Below, piece after piece: positions 37,301 through 46,058 of a DNA stretch of 64,000 bases. Positions within the stretch are counted from its first letter, which is position 1, and each line of letters starts with the position of its first letter. The stretch lies in the NCBI GenBank assembly GCA_026983775.1, contig JALSTK010000109.1:1-64000 (forward strand), in the 5' to 3' direction. Source of the DNA: Calditrichia bacterium. GTDB taxonomy: Bacteria > Calditrichota > Calditrichia > Calditrichales > Calditrichaceae. The position numbers were made by a program, and so were the translations under genes. The notes under the pieces are model-generated. The model was given only the letters and a program-made list of their open reading frames with translations, did not search any database and was not told the DNA's origin.

Positions 37301-39396
37301 ACCACATATTGTAAAGGAGTGGATTGATCCCAATTCCGGTAGACAAATTTTATAAAATTTTTAATAGCCAGAGGGGATTTGATGCCATAATTAAAATAAT
37401 CATAAATATTCTCAACCGTTACCACCTGGGGATGGAAGCCCGCTTCTTCTTTTAACTCCTTGAGTTTTAAAGCATTCTTATAGAAGAGATCATGGGTAAT
37501 AATCAAATAGTCACATTTATTGTCATAGTCGAACAGACTTTTCACCAGGGTTCCGGAATTCCAGGGAATAAATTTCTTGATTTGCAGCGGCTTTTTTTTA
37601 GCCTCTTCGGTGAGCGCCACATATTGCACGTTCGGATCAAAAATTTGATCCTGGAAAGAAACGCTGTACGAAGAAAAATGGTTATCCGTTACAAAATCAA
37701 TTTTACTGTTGATGATTTTGGAAATTCCGATCTTATAGACTTCAATATCCGAATTGCTGAAACCGTCCACATTGATCTGGATATTATCGCCGTAATTCAC
37801 ATAGGTATTATTAAAAAACTCCGGGTCCACATGGAATTTGATATAGTCTTGATACGCCCGGTATTTGCGTAGATAGGTCAGGTCGAACCAATTCAATAAA
37901 ACGATATCGGTTACGCCGGTCTGAAACATATCCACTTCCAGGCGATTATTACCGTTATTTAAAATGGATTGAGGGAGCTTGACGGCCGAATCGGCATTGG
38001 TAATAACCCGCATATCCTGATCACGCCAACCGTCCCCGGCATCGATCTGACCGATCAATTTAGATTTGTCCCCCTTGCCACGCAGTTTAAGCTGTACCTG
38101 ATGGCCGCTCAAAGGATTCGTATCGGAAGAATAGAATGATTTACCCCTGAACATGGCCTTAATCTGCACATTGTTACCGGATTCGAAAGGATGAGGGACA
38201 TAAAAATCATAAGCTACACCTTCCGGAGCACTAATTCCGGAATCGTAAAACCAATGATCCAGCTCATAGGAGGGACGATTTAAAAGTTGCGGAGAATGGC
38301 CGAAATTTTCGCGATGACTGTCCCGCTCAAAATGCAGCGTTTCCGTGTAAGCATAGGGGCTAAAGATATAACCGTTACCGGTATTCACCAATCCCCCGCT
38401 CTCTTCGGTGAGACGCTGCCCGGCCGAAGTTCCTTCTACCAGCCAATACACATTGACATCACTGAAAGGATCTTCATACATATCGGGATACTTTTTCATG
38501 AAGGTCTTTTCATTTTTCTCCGCCCAAAATTCGAAGTAATCCTTTTCATCAAAAGTACCGTCTTCGCCGCCTTTAAAATAGATCGGAACCTGAACCCCCT
38601 TATTAAAAACTTTCAAATTCAAAGGATTCACCTTATCCACCGGGTAATCGGCTTCCACCAGGTCTTCATAGGTAATTTTATATAAACCTTCCCGGTCAAT
38701 ATACAATTTATAAACATTCAGATGATTCAGAGCCGGATTGAAGTTAAACCCGGAAGTTTGTTTCTTTAAACTACCTGTCGGGGCAGATGCTTCATTTTCG
38801 TACAGTGTTTTTCCGTTCAGTAATTTGTTTCCCAGGAATTCTATGGATTTGCCATTACGGGGGATGGCCCGAGCCGAATTGATCCGGACCTGGTCCGGAA
38901 TAATTTCCACCTTCATCTCGCTTATCCAGCTCAATACCGAACCGGATGGATCATAGCGAACCGGAGTGATGGTAAGTGAAAATAAAGAGAGATGCCGGAA
39001 TTGACCCACATATTTTATGACCACTGAAGAGGCGGGAAAGTTTATATCCTTATGGCCGGGATCAAAGAGATAAGCATCGACTTTTTCATATTTCTCTTTT
39101 TGGGACAGGATTCGTACTACCGGCATTTGCCGACCCGGCAAATTGATCAATCGGGTAAAAACCGGTACATACGCTCCGCTGGCATCCGCCATATTTCTGG
39201 CCGAAGCATACGAAGCATAAACCTTTTTATCACTATTTTGAATTAACTGCGGCTTATCGAACGTGAATTGAAACTGATATTTCTGAGGCCCCGACTGTAC
39301 GATGCTGGAGTGAAAATCGGCCGCGAACGAAAAATGAAACATCAAAATAAGCGAGCTAAGAAGGATAGGAATTTTATAAAAATCAGCTATTTTCAT
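34327..39396 (-). CDS. porU: T9SS sortase, PorU-like C25 (gingipain-family) cysteine peptidase
   Basis: A 1689-residue protein with an N-terminal membrane-like signal (8-25). The long N-terminal region is beta-rich. The C25 peptidase domain spans about 625-1010, with catalytic His866 in FLGHGGGG and Cys900 in SMTCFTGAYENPGR. Ig-like and CARDB-like modules follow (DLLIDPKSIQYAGTDQLKLQFTVENQS at about 1240). The last 100 or so residues form a T9SS-type C-terminal domain (FGNYPNPFADQTIISFYVD, then IYTTSGRLIRRN, ending KHTLKIARLR). PorU removes the sorting domain of cargo and links cargo to a surface anchor. C25 plus long N-terminal beta region plus adjacent porV fit PorU; a secreted gingipain-like protease is the main alternative. 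Confidence 0.85.
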   Translation of the reverse strand: MKIADFYKIPILLSSLILMFHFSFAADFHSSIVQSGPQKYQFQFTFDKPQLIQNSDKKVYASYASARNMADASGAYVPVFTRLINLPGRQMPVVRILSQKEKYEKVDAYLFDPGHKDINFPASSVVIKYVGQFRHLSLFSLTITPVRYDPSGSVLSWISEMKVEIIPDQVRINSARAIPRNGKSIEFLGNKLLNGKTLYENEASAPTGSLKKQTSGFNFNPALNHLNVYKLYIDREGLYKITYEDLVEADYPVDKVNPLNLKVFNKGVQVPIYFKGGEDGTFDEKDYFEFWAEKNEKTFMKKYPDMYEDPFSDVNVYWLVEGTSAGQRLTEESGGLVNTGNGYIFSPYAYTETLHFERDSHRENFGHSPQLLNRPSYELDHWFYDSGISAPEGVAYDFYVPHPFESGNNVQIKAMFRGKSFYSSDTNPLSGHQVQLKLRGKGDKSKLIGQIDAGDGWRDQDMRVITNADSAVKLPQSILNNGNNRLEVDMFQTGVTDIVLLNWFDLTYLRKYRAYQDYIKFHVDPEFFNNTYVNYGDNIQINVDGFSNSDIEVYKIGISKIINSKIDFVTDNHFSSYSVSFQDQIFDPNVQYVALTEEAKKKPLQIKKFIPWNSGTLVKSLFDYDNKCDYLIITHDLFYKNALKLKELKEEAGFHPQVVTVENIYDYFNYGIKSPLAIKNFIKFVYRNWDQSTPLQYVVLIGKGSYDYKGKIKKDADLVPTLFFQTEKFGAASSDFQYALIDGDDYIPDVIVSRIPAATNEDLLNYLDKVEHFQNDPPPGPWRNRALFISGNDAGSGDREYLTRRPIFRGQNLRLINYRLPQHIFANRLNTVKDTRISGYDPNFGGTTDLIEDFDEGLSFVNFLGHGGGGIWADVSLLDLDDVDRMNNGYKLPFVASMTCFTGAYENPGRIGLAEKMLLAPQKGAIGILAASGVGWKYNDFATEWGLFDYLWDDHLSFGEAVDLMKILYFSNSVYNTEEGSMYTPGYGGLKYSMVSQYNLFGDPSLKIQKPDYSLAVHVTPQSISLGDTVQIDLVSPYVSSANGQLKITDQRDSLLFSRDFTLTSGSYHVAYAPDSTAAGQILRVKAYVNDGESDAAGWNEFAVEKPIVTELTTEPARPKVGEPISFILKVKSDQQISSIKLNNFRDFNRSNVYAGTVDMIAVNDSLYRSVQPFTGFSSGGKKYFDVRELYRDSLQIVYRYNTISIWDPRPDLLIDPKSIQYAGTDQLKLQFTVENQSDTSLTDVPIACYDDYGIAHATPFVRLFTPLNARERKTLTVRYDSLQYRDQRTFRIIIDPDHQISERNEDNNRVEKQLSTDYIWVKKVLGTTLDGVSNQSIPITDKVRFFIAENGLSGDAVVHFERTDIHQQLKENGQGGLSYIPLSTTGDTLAIALKFPADLANKTVPAQLTAMLDSTKYQADKWPDISFYKYDLFLNLWVKIPTTVNGSKALTHIDASGTYTLFYGNDHKSPFIEVTANGRPLIKNTLVVRNPSLSVLLQDENGVNYTHSLNLKIDDRTLITNGRPLIPGEVSIPDSLKNARSVSVTTSPKLDPGLHHITVEVADINGNVSSQEFNFQVNAGFDIRVFGNYPNPFADQTIISFYVDSDNEIDDFSIKIYTTSGRLIRRNMLDLDESVAGDNVRMPSYHELIWDGTDDDGAPVANGVYFAVVSGRYKGKTVKHTLKIARLR

Positions 39397-39499
39397 AATC
39401 TCAAATATTGTTACTCAAAAATAAAAGATAAAACAAAGCAATCAAGACAATTATTTCTCTCTCACGGAAAAAAGTATTTTTTCCCGCTATTTTCCTGCA

Positions 39500-39536
39500 T
39501 ATAAAGAAATAGGAATCAGAAAACATCCTGATTCCT
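39500..39536 (-). terminator. Rho-independent terminator after the 1418-residue cargo gene
   Basis: A perfect 9-bp stem (39511-39519 with 39528-39536) and an 8-base loop, followed on the minus strand by a T-rich tail broken by A and C. It stands 38 bases past the cargo stop codon and before the porU start. Confidence 0.7.
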
Positions 39537-39573
39537 AATTCTTAAGAGACACGGATTCTCTATGATCCCTTTA

Positions 39574-42500
39574 TTATTTAAGTAAAACCATTTTACCCAA
39601 TTTCTGATACTTACCGGCTACGAACCGATAAATATACATACCGCTGGAAACCTTATTTCCGAAGCGATCCGTCGCATCCCATGATACCACATGTTCGCCG
39701 GCATCAAAATTTTGATTGTTAATCAGTACTTTTACCAGCGAACCGGTCAGATCATAGATAGCCATCTTGACGGTTTGCCGTTCCGGCAACTGGAAGCGTA
39801 AATGGGTTGTCGGATTAAAAGGATTCGGATAGTTATTAAACAGGGTATATTCGGTCGGTACCGGTATACTAACCTGAATAGTTTTTTCCTCTACCCGCAA
39901 ACCGTTAACATTGACTGATTCCAATTTATAACGATAGTTCAATCCTGCAACCACATTATTATCGACAAAGCTGTAATTGCTTTCGCTGGAATAAGTTCCC
40001 TGTCCGGCAATCAGTTCGTCGTTAATCTGTTGCCAGGCATCGGGATTATCCATGGAAGTGCGGTAAACATTAAATCCCTGGTTATTCAGTTCCGAAGCGG
40101 TTGTCCAGGAGAGAGCCACTTTACCGTAATCGGCCTGAGCTTCAAATGAAACCAGCTCCACGGGCAGAGAATTGTCGCCGTTTTGGGAACCGAGAGTAAA
40201 ATACTGCATGGTCGATACAGTATTGGATATCACCGTACCCGAACTGCTATTACCGGAAGTACCGCCATTTCCGGCACTCGTATAGGTACCGCTCTGCGTA
40301 GCGGAAGTAGCCACGGCCAGGTCGTCCAAAGAACCATCCACATTATCGCTCGATCCCCAGGATAAGCGTACCTGACATCCTGATATGGAACCGGAAGTAA
40401 GCGTGCCAACCCAGTATCTAGCCGCAGAAATATGATCCAGAGTAGCGTCGGTTGTTCCGCCGGGGTTGGAAGAGATCATCTCGAAACGGATCACCGGATC
40501 GGTTCCGGCAAGATTGACCAATTCCACTGGACGATAATCACCGGAATTGCCGATCGGGTAGTACTTACTTCCCGTACCGACATGAGCCAGCGGACCGTTG
40601 ATATAACGGGCCGAGCTGTATCCCGATATGGAGCCGGAACTTCCGATAGTCAACAGATTTGTGGTTGTGGTGTTTATTAACCCGGCCGACAATGTAAGCG
40701 TACCGGCAATAATAACCGAATGATTCAGAGTTAATCCGTTACTATTATTAAGCGTCAAATTCCCGATGGATATATCCGCGGAACCACTACCTGCGATAGC
40801 CTGGGCAGCACTTCCGGAAAAGGTCACCGTGCCGCCGATCGTCCCGGCGTCTACGGTAAAGGTAGTGCCGTTAAAGGTTAATCCGCCGCTATAGGTGGCA
40901 TTACCAAGCGTGTTCGTATAATTTCCGGTCACGGTAAAGGCCAGAGAGGTCGAAAAGGCCGTTGAACTCTGTTTCGTCAAATTTCCACTAACCGTAATAG
41001 CGGTGGTACCGCTGGTACCCGAAGCCCCGTTAATCACCAGATTTCCACCATAGGCATCACCGTAAACAGACGAGCCGCTTTGGTATTCAACCTCACCGCT
41101 ATAGGTAGTTAAACTCGGATCGTAAGCGGAACCGTTCATGGTTATGGACGAACCGGAATAGATAAGTTTATCGCTGCTGCCTACATTTATGGCATCGGAA
41201 GTCGCCGTCAGATCAACCGTTGCACTCTTGTCCATTGTTAAAGAAATGCTGTGGGTAGCATCGGACGATATATGGATACTTGCAAAGGAAGTCTGGGTAA
41301 CACCTGCATCGTAAATCACCGTATAATTCTGCGCCAGGGCCGAATTATCCAGTAAAACCGCATCACCGGTTTGAGGAACCACATCGCCTACCCAGTTGGC
41401 TGCCGTACTCCAATTATTATCCGCTCCGCCGCCATCCCAGGTAACCGCAGTGGTAGCAGAACCAAAAGTCACCAGATAGGGACTATCGCTGGGTAAAGCT
41501 GTGAAGCCCGAAGCCAATACAGTATTATCGGTCGTATTAATATCCGTGGAAGGATTGGTCGTACCCACCGTCCAGGTCGGAGTTGCACTGGCCTGGACCA
41601 GTACTCTGTTTCGGGTTTCAGGAGAAAAATTACCATCTTCAAAAGTACCGGTAAAAGAGTAAGTAAAGCTCGTGGGAGCCGTACCTCGTTCTCTTAGGAT
41701 ATAATGGGACGATTGATCAATTGCGCTGATACCGTTGGGTCGGGTACCTTCCGTAAAACTGGCGGTAGAATGTTCGATCTCAATGACACTGGTTCCGCCG
41801 AATGTACCGGCTGTATAGTTAAATACGGCCGATCGAAGAGCCGAAGTTCCTACCGGAAAAGTAAAGGAACCGGTAGAGGTAAATTGTTTTCTCAGCGGAC
41901 CCTTTACATAACGGGCGGCTGCAGTACCGGAGATAGATCCGCTCGTGCTGATAACCAGAATATTTGAAGAACTTGTATTGACCGTTGCATTTTGATTAAA
42001 CGTTAATGTACCGTTTACTGTAACCGTACCGCTGATATTCAAGCCGGCCGTATTGTTCATATTCACATTTCCGAAAGTCGCGCCACTCGGAGTTGTTTCC
42101 AGAGAAGTTCCGTTAAATTCGAATGTACTTCCGCTGGCTGTCGTTAGCGTACTGAGCCCGGAAACGGATTTACCGCCGGTAGTAAAGGTCGATGTGCCGT
42201 TTAAGGTTAAAGTAGCCGTACTCAAAGCCCCGTTCCTGACTGTAAAGGTACTGCTGTTACTAAGGATAAGAGCACCGGAAGAGATGGTCACCGTTCCGTC
42301 GGCAATTACATCGCCGTTGGTCACCGTAAAGTTATTGGTAATGGTGGGTGAGCCGCTAATAGTCAAATCGTTAGCCGTGCCGCTTCCGCCTTTATTGACG
42401 GTCAGATTGTCCAGAGTCACTGACCCGCTAATGGTTTGAGCCAGTTGGGTCGTGCCGTCACCGACATTAATACTGCCTGTACTCGTAACAGACCCGGAGC

Positions 42501-43830
42501 CGGCGATGTCACTGGAGGCGATGGAACCCAGAACCGTAAGGTTATTACTGCCCATGGCCAGGGTGCCGGCCACGATGTTTAAAGTTTTGGGGATGACCCG
42601 ATCCGTGGCCGAAACGGTTACGGTTTTTCCGGAGTTATTAACCGTCACATTGGAAGGACGGGTTGTGCTTCCTGTGGGCCATTCATCGCCGACCGTCACA
42701 TCCGCTGCCGGAGAGGGAGCATATTCGAGGGTCGTCGTATTGGCATTATCATATCGCAAGGTACCGCTAACCGAAATGGACCCATTGATTTGAGTCAGTT
42801 TATTGTCCACCTCGCAAGTTACACCGGAAGGGATCGTAACCGCACCGCTTTGCAAAACAACATTCGGCGCTCCGGTTGACGGCCATTCATCCGCGTCGAC
42901 CGTACCTCCAACCGAATATTTTAAAGTACCGCTACTGCCATATGTTAAGGTACTATTGGTGAGCGTTACAGCCCCTTTGGCCGTACCTGTAAAATTAAGT
43001 GTACCGTTTATTTGATAGGCGGTAGAGCCACTATTATCAGAGAATTCAAGCACATTATTTGTATTGTCAGATTGGAAGTCTATATTATTGAATGTAATAG
43101 TAGATGCAGTTGAAGTATTGGATATAATTAAGGTAGCCGCATTAACCGGGGGCGGTGGAGGATCATATACTGCATTCAAACTAAATGTACAGGAAGATTG
43201 GGGAGAGAATGTTCCGCTTTGTATGGAAATGATTGTCGCCGATGTACCTGTAACCGATGTTTTCCAGGTATTGCTCGGTTGGAAAGTAGCACCCGTCACG
43301 AACAATTCCGAAAAATCCTGACTACCGGAAGTATTCGTAAAAGTTCCGCTGCTGAATTCAACATTATAAAATGTTATTGTACCGGAACCGCTCAAAGTTT
43401 TACTTGTAGTACCATCGAATTTTACTGAAACATAGGTAAGTGTACCGCTTACATCCAAATTACCCGAGATCGTTACATTACGGCTCGTAGCATAAGTCAG
43501 ATCTTCCAAGGTACCACTCACGGTAACATTACCGTTTACATCCAATAAATGACCGTTTACATCCAAGGTACCCCGAATATCCAAAGAATTTAATGCAGCG
43601 CTACTTACATCCAGTGTCACAGTGGTTCCTGAAGCTATGATTACATCATCCCCTGCCTGAGGCACTCCATTATCCCACGTCCCACTGGCACTCCAATTAC
43701 CATCCGCTACAGAAGTAATGGTAGCGGCCAACACACCGGAAGCGAACATAAAAATTATAGCAACGCTTACGATCGTCACCTTACTTATCGATTCCGTAAA
43801 TACATCTGTCAATCTGGTAAAAATCTTCAT
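39574..43830 (-). CDS. Large secreted beta-strand-repeat protein with T9SS sorting domain
   Basis: A 1418-residue protein with a long signal peptide (1-35, with an extended charged start and ending GVLAA). The body is rich in Ser, Thr, Gly and Asn and made of short repeated beta units (SGTLTLNGTSTF, NLTVNKGGSG and so on), like a right-handed beta-helix or adhesin stalk. G8-like modules occur at the start (NWSASGTWDNGVPQAGDDVIIASG, about 43-66) and again near residue 810 (NNWSTAANWVGDVVPQTGDAVLL). A single FnIII-like module (VALSWTTASELNNQGFNVYR, about 1240) precedes the T9SS domain (FNNYPNPFNPTTHLRFQLP, ending GKYQKLGKMVLLK). A strong GGAGG site precedes the ATG. Surface adhesin or matrix protein is a reasonable but unproven role. 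Confidence 0.85.
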   Translation of the reverse strand: MKIFTRLTDVFTESISKVTIVSVAIIFMFASGVLAATITSVADGNWSASGTWDNGVPQAGDDVIIASGTTVTLDVSSAALNSLDIRGTLDVNGHLLDVNGNVTVSGTLEDLTYATSRNVTISGNLDVSGTLTYVSVKFDGTTSKTLSGSGTITFYNVEFSSGTFTNTSGSQDFSELFVTGATFQPSNTWKTSVTGTSATIISIQSGTFSPQSSCTFSLNAVYDPPPPPVNAATLIISNTSTASTITFNNIDFQSDNTNNVLEFSDNSGSTAYQINGTLNFTGTAKGAVTLTNSTLTYGSSGTLKYSVGGTVDADEWPSTGAPNVVLQSGAVTIPSGVTCEVDNKLTQINGSISVSGTLRYDNANTTTLEYAPSPAADVTVGDEWPTGSTTRPSNVTVNNSGKTVTVSATDRVIPKTLNIVAGTLAMGSNNLTVLGSIASSDIAGSGSVTSTGSINVGDGTTQLAQTISGSVTLDNLTVNKGGSGTANDLTISGSPTITNNFTVTNGDVIADGTVTISSGALILSNSSTFTVRNGALSTATLTLNGTSTFTTGGKSVSGLSTLTTASGSTFEFNGTSLETTPSGATFGNVNMNNTAGLNISGTVTVNGTLTFNQNATVNTSSSNILVISTSGSISGTAAARYVKGPLRKQFTSTGSFTFPVGTSALRSAVFNYTAGTFGGTSVIEIEHSTASFTEGTRPNGISAIDQSSHYILRERGTAPTSFTYSFTGTFEDGNFSPETRNRVLVQASATPTWTVGTTNPSTDINTTDNTVLASGFTALPSDSPYLVTFGSATTAVTWDGGGADNNWSTAANWVGDVVPQTGDAVLLDNSALAQNYTVIYDAGVTQTSFASIHISSDATHSISLTMDKSATVDLTATSDAINVGSSDKLIYSGSSITMNGSAYDPSLTTYSGEVEYQSGSSVYGDAYGGNLVINGASGTSGTTAITVSGNLTKQSSTAFSTSLAFTVTGNYTNTLGNATYSGGLTFNGTTFTVDAGTIGGTVTFSGSAAQAIAGSGSADISIGNLTLNNSNGLTLNHSVIIAGTLTLSAGLINTTTTNLLTIGSSGSISGYSSARYINGPLAHVGTGSKYYPIGNSGDYRPVELVNLAGTDPVIRFEMISSNPGGTTDATLDHISAARYWVGTLTSGSISGCQVRLSWGSSDNVDGSLDDLAVATSATQSGTYTSAGNGGTSGNSSSGTVISNTVSTMQYFTLGSQNGDNSLPVELVSFEAQADYGKVALSWTTASELNNQGFNVYRTSMDNPDAWQQINDELIAGQGTYSSESNYSFVDNNVVAGLNYRYKLESVNVNGLRVEEKTIQVSIPVPTEYTLFNNYPNPFNPTTHLRFQLPERQTVKMAIYDLTGSLVKVLINNQNFDAGEHVVSWDATDRFGNKVSSGMYIYRFVAGKYQKLGKMVLLK

Positions 43831-43882
43831 ACGACCTCCAGAGATCTTATTTCCTTATCATTTTTCTTCTTCTTTATCTATC

Positions 43883-44677
43883 TCAAAATCTGAATATTCT
43901 TGATGGTTTTTCAACCGGCTTCGGTGAAAATATTTCATTCAGCTTTTTGCGCATCATATTTTCGGTGATGCCTCTCGTTAATTTTCCTCCTTCGGCAAAA
44001 GAGATCATGCCCGTTTCTTCGGAAACCACGATAATAAAAGCATCCGACTGTTCCGAGAGTCCCACCGCGGCCCGGTGCCGGGTCCCGATCGCCGGATCCA
44101 AATCCGGATTTTGAGACAACGGTAAAATACATTTGGCCGCAACGGCAACATCGTTTTGAATGACCAGAGCCCCGTCGTGCAAAGGCGAACGGGGGTTAAA
44201 GATGGAACTGATTAATTGTTTGGATAGCTGAGCCTGTAATAAGATGCCCGTTTCTACGATGGGCTTAAGCTGCATATCGCGAATGATGACCAAAAGAGCG
44301 CCAAAATTCTTCCGCGAAAGTTCCAGACAGGCATCCGCAATATGATCGATATACTTATAATCATCCACCTGCACAAAGGTTCTCACCAATCGGCTCTGCC
44401 CCAAATAAATAAGCAGTCTGCGCAGTTCCGGTTGAAAAATAATTACAAAGGCCAAAACCCAAACCGTTTTCAAGCTGGACATAATCCAACTGAGAGCGCT
44501 CATATTCAGCAACTCTCCAACGATCGATATCAACAAAATCACCAGCAAGCCGGTAAACATACGAATGGCAACGCTGCCCTTTAGAAACTGATATAATTCA
44601 TAAAAAAGCGTCGTTACTAAGAAAATATCGATAAAATCGATTATGGTTACCGGTAAAAACCCAATTTTAAAGAGCAT
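43883..44677 (-). CDS. cdaA: Diadenylate cyclase (c-di-AMP synthase), CdaA/DacA type
   Basis: A 264-residue protein with three N-terminal membrane helices (about 12-32, 38-58, 65-85) and a DisA_N cyclase domain. The catalytic DGA motif is at 168-170 (SPLHDGALVIQ) and RHR at 200-202 (GTRHRAAVGLSE). It makes cyclic di-AMP from two ATP at the inner membrane. The usual partner cdaR is not visible. folP lies upstream with a promoter between them, and the cargo gene begins 52 bases downstream of the cdaA stop with no terminator seen. Signalling targets in osmolyte transport and envelope control are family knowledge, not shown here. Confidence 0.95.
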   Translation of the reverse strand: MLFKIGFLPVTIIDFIDIFLVTTLFYELYQFLKGSVAIRMFTGLLVILLISIVGELLNMSALSWIMSSLKTVWVLAFVIIFQPELRRLLIYLGQSRLVRTFVQVDDYKYIDHIADACLELSRKNFGALLVIIRDMQLKPIVETGILLQAQLSKQLISSIFNPRSPLHDGALVIQNDVAVAAKCILPLSQNPDLDPAIGTRHRAAVGLSEQSDAFIIVVSEETGMISFAEGGKLTRGITENMMRKKLNEIFSPKPVEKPSRIFRF

Positions 44678-44791
44678 TTATTTGTTTCGTGTTCGACAAC
44701 TATTTGAAGTTCTTTAATATTTTCCCTTATTTTGATTATATTGTTTAGAAAATATTCACCGCATAATTCATAAGATGTTATAATTTATAGG

Positions 44792-44820
44792 AATATAGTC
44801 TATTCATAAATGAATTTCAA
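44792..44820 (-). promoter_or_regulatory. Sigma-70-like promoter for cdaA
   Basis: On the minus strand, TTGAAA (44815-44820) and TATATT (44792-44797) are separated by 17 bases. The leader to the cdaA ATG would be about 110 bases. No ribosome binding site is evident before the ATG. Confidence 0.55.
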
Positions 44821-44900
44821 CTGAAAAAAACATCCAATGGATTTATTTTTTCTCTATTTCTTACATAATTTTAACTTCAAATAAAATGATCTGTATCAAT

Positions 44901-46058
44901 TTAGCCCCTACCGGCGATTTTTTGGGCAATTTTCAGAGCATCGCCGGTGGCTTTAACATCATGTACGCGCAGAATATCGGCTCCGTTTAACCAGGCCATT
45001 ACATTAGCAGCCAGGGTTCCGTCCCGGCGATCTTTAATATCCGTTTCAAGAATCGTACCAATGAATGATTTGCGGGATAAACCGACCAAAATCGGCTTAT
45101 GCAAAAATTTGAAATCGTTCAGATCCCGGATCAGACGCAGGTTATCTTCCAAGCGTTTTCCAAAGCCGATACCCGGATCAATCGCTATCGGGCGCACTCC
45201 GGCTTCTTCGAAACACGTTACCCGCTCCTCCAAAAAATCGTAGACTTCCCGGGTAACGTCTTCATACTGTGGATGATTCTGCATATTTTCAGGCTGACCC
45301 TTCATGTGCATTAAAATCACAGCGGCGTGAAATTTATTCACAATTTCAACCATAGTCGGGTCAAATACCCCGGCACTGATATCATTGACCATATCTGCCC
45401 CGGCCTGCAAAGCTTTCAGGGCAACCCGGCTTTTGTACGTATCAATGGAAATCAATACATTGCTTTGCCTGCGGAGCATCTCTATCACGGGAAGTACACG
45501 TCGGATTTCCTCCTCGGCCGAAACCCGTTGCGCTCCCGGTCGGCTCGATTCTCCACCGATATCGATGATTTGCGCTCCCTGTTCGACCATGAGCAGAGCC
45601 TGATCCACGGCGGAACGGGCATCCGGATATTTTCCTCCATCCGAAAAAGAGTCCGGAGTAACATTGAGAATCCCCATAATAAACGGACCGCGATTGAAAT
45701 CCAGTTGTCCGTGATCCAACTTCCATACAGGCTTCGGCGATGCAACCAACAGGGTTTGTATCCTGTTAAAAGCCTTTTGCAGATCCGTATCCATAGCGGG
45801 ATCTGTCTCCAGGATACTCCGTATCGACTTTGGATTCAGGCAAAGAAATATATTCTGTCCCCTAACGTATCCACCGCCGGAAGAGGAATCCAATACGGGT
45901 ATAATCTTTTTTCGAAATCGAGTGATTTGTGAATTGCTCAGCCTGGAAAAATGAAAGAGATAACGATGCAGACAGGATTCCTGTAATGAAATTTTATATT
46001 GAGTGTCGACTTCCCGAAGGCGCGCCCGGGATGAGATATAAATAGCTCTACTTTTCAT
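44901..46058 (-). CDS. folP: Dihydropteroate synthase with an N-terminal extension
   Basis: A 385-residue protein. The TIM-barrel DHPS core begins near residue 125 with FIMGILNVTPDSFSDGG, followed by IIDIGGESSRPGA, VLISIDTYKS and, near the end, KPILVGLSRKSFIGTI and RVHDVKATGDAL. This joins 6-hydroxymethyl-dihydropterin diphosphate to p-aminobenzoate in folate synthesis. The extra 120 or so residues at the N-terminus resemble none of the folate enzymes I can recognise. Most FolP proteins are about 270-290 residues. The first ATG overlaps the TPR gene stop, so the extension is likely translated. Folate function is certain, the extension is not explained. Confidence 0.93.
   Translation of the reverse strand: MKSRAIYISSRARLREVDTQYKISLQESCLHRYLFHFSRLSNSQITRFRKKIIPVLDSSSGGGYVRGQNIFLCLNPKSIRSILETDPAMDTDLQKAFNRIQTLLVASPKPVWKLDHGQLDFNRGPFIMGILNVTPDSFSDGGKYPDARSAVDQALLMVEQGAQIIDIGGESSRPGAQRVSAEEEIRRVLPVIEMLRRQSNVLISIDTYKSRVALKALQAGADMVNDISAGVFDPTMVEIVNKFHAAVILMHMKGQPENMQNHPQYEDVTREVYDFLEERVTCFEEAGVRPIAIDPGIGFGKRLEDNLRLIRDLNDFKFLHKPILVGLSRKSFIGTILETDIKDRRDGTLAANVMAWLNGADILRVHDVKATGDALKIAQKIAGRG

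Noticed and set aside
42053-43321. Several long plus-strand open frames opposite the 1418-residue cargo gene
   Set aside because: They are antisense shadows caused by the repetitive Thr/Ser/Gly codons of the real gene; they lack ribosome binding sites and show no family motif.
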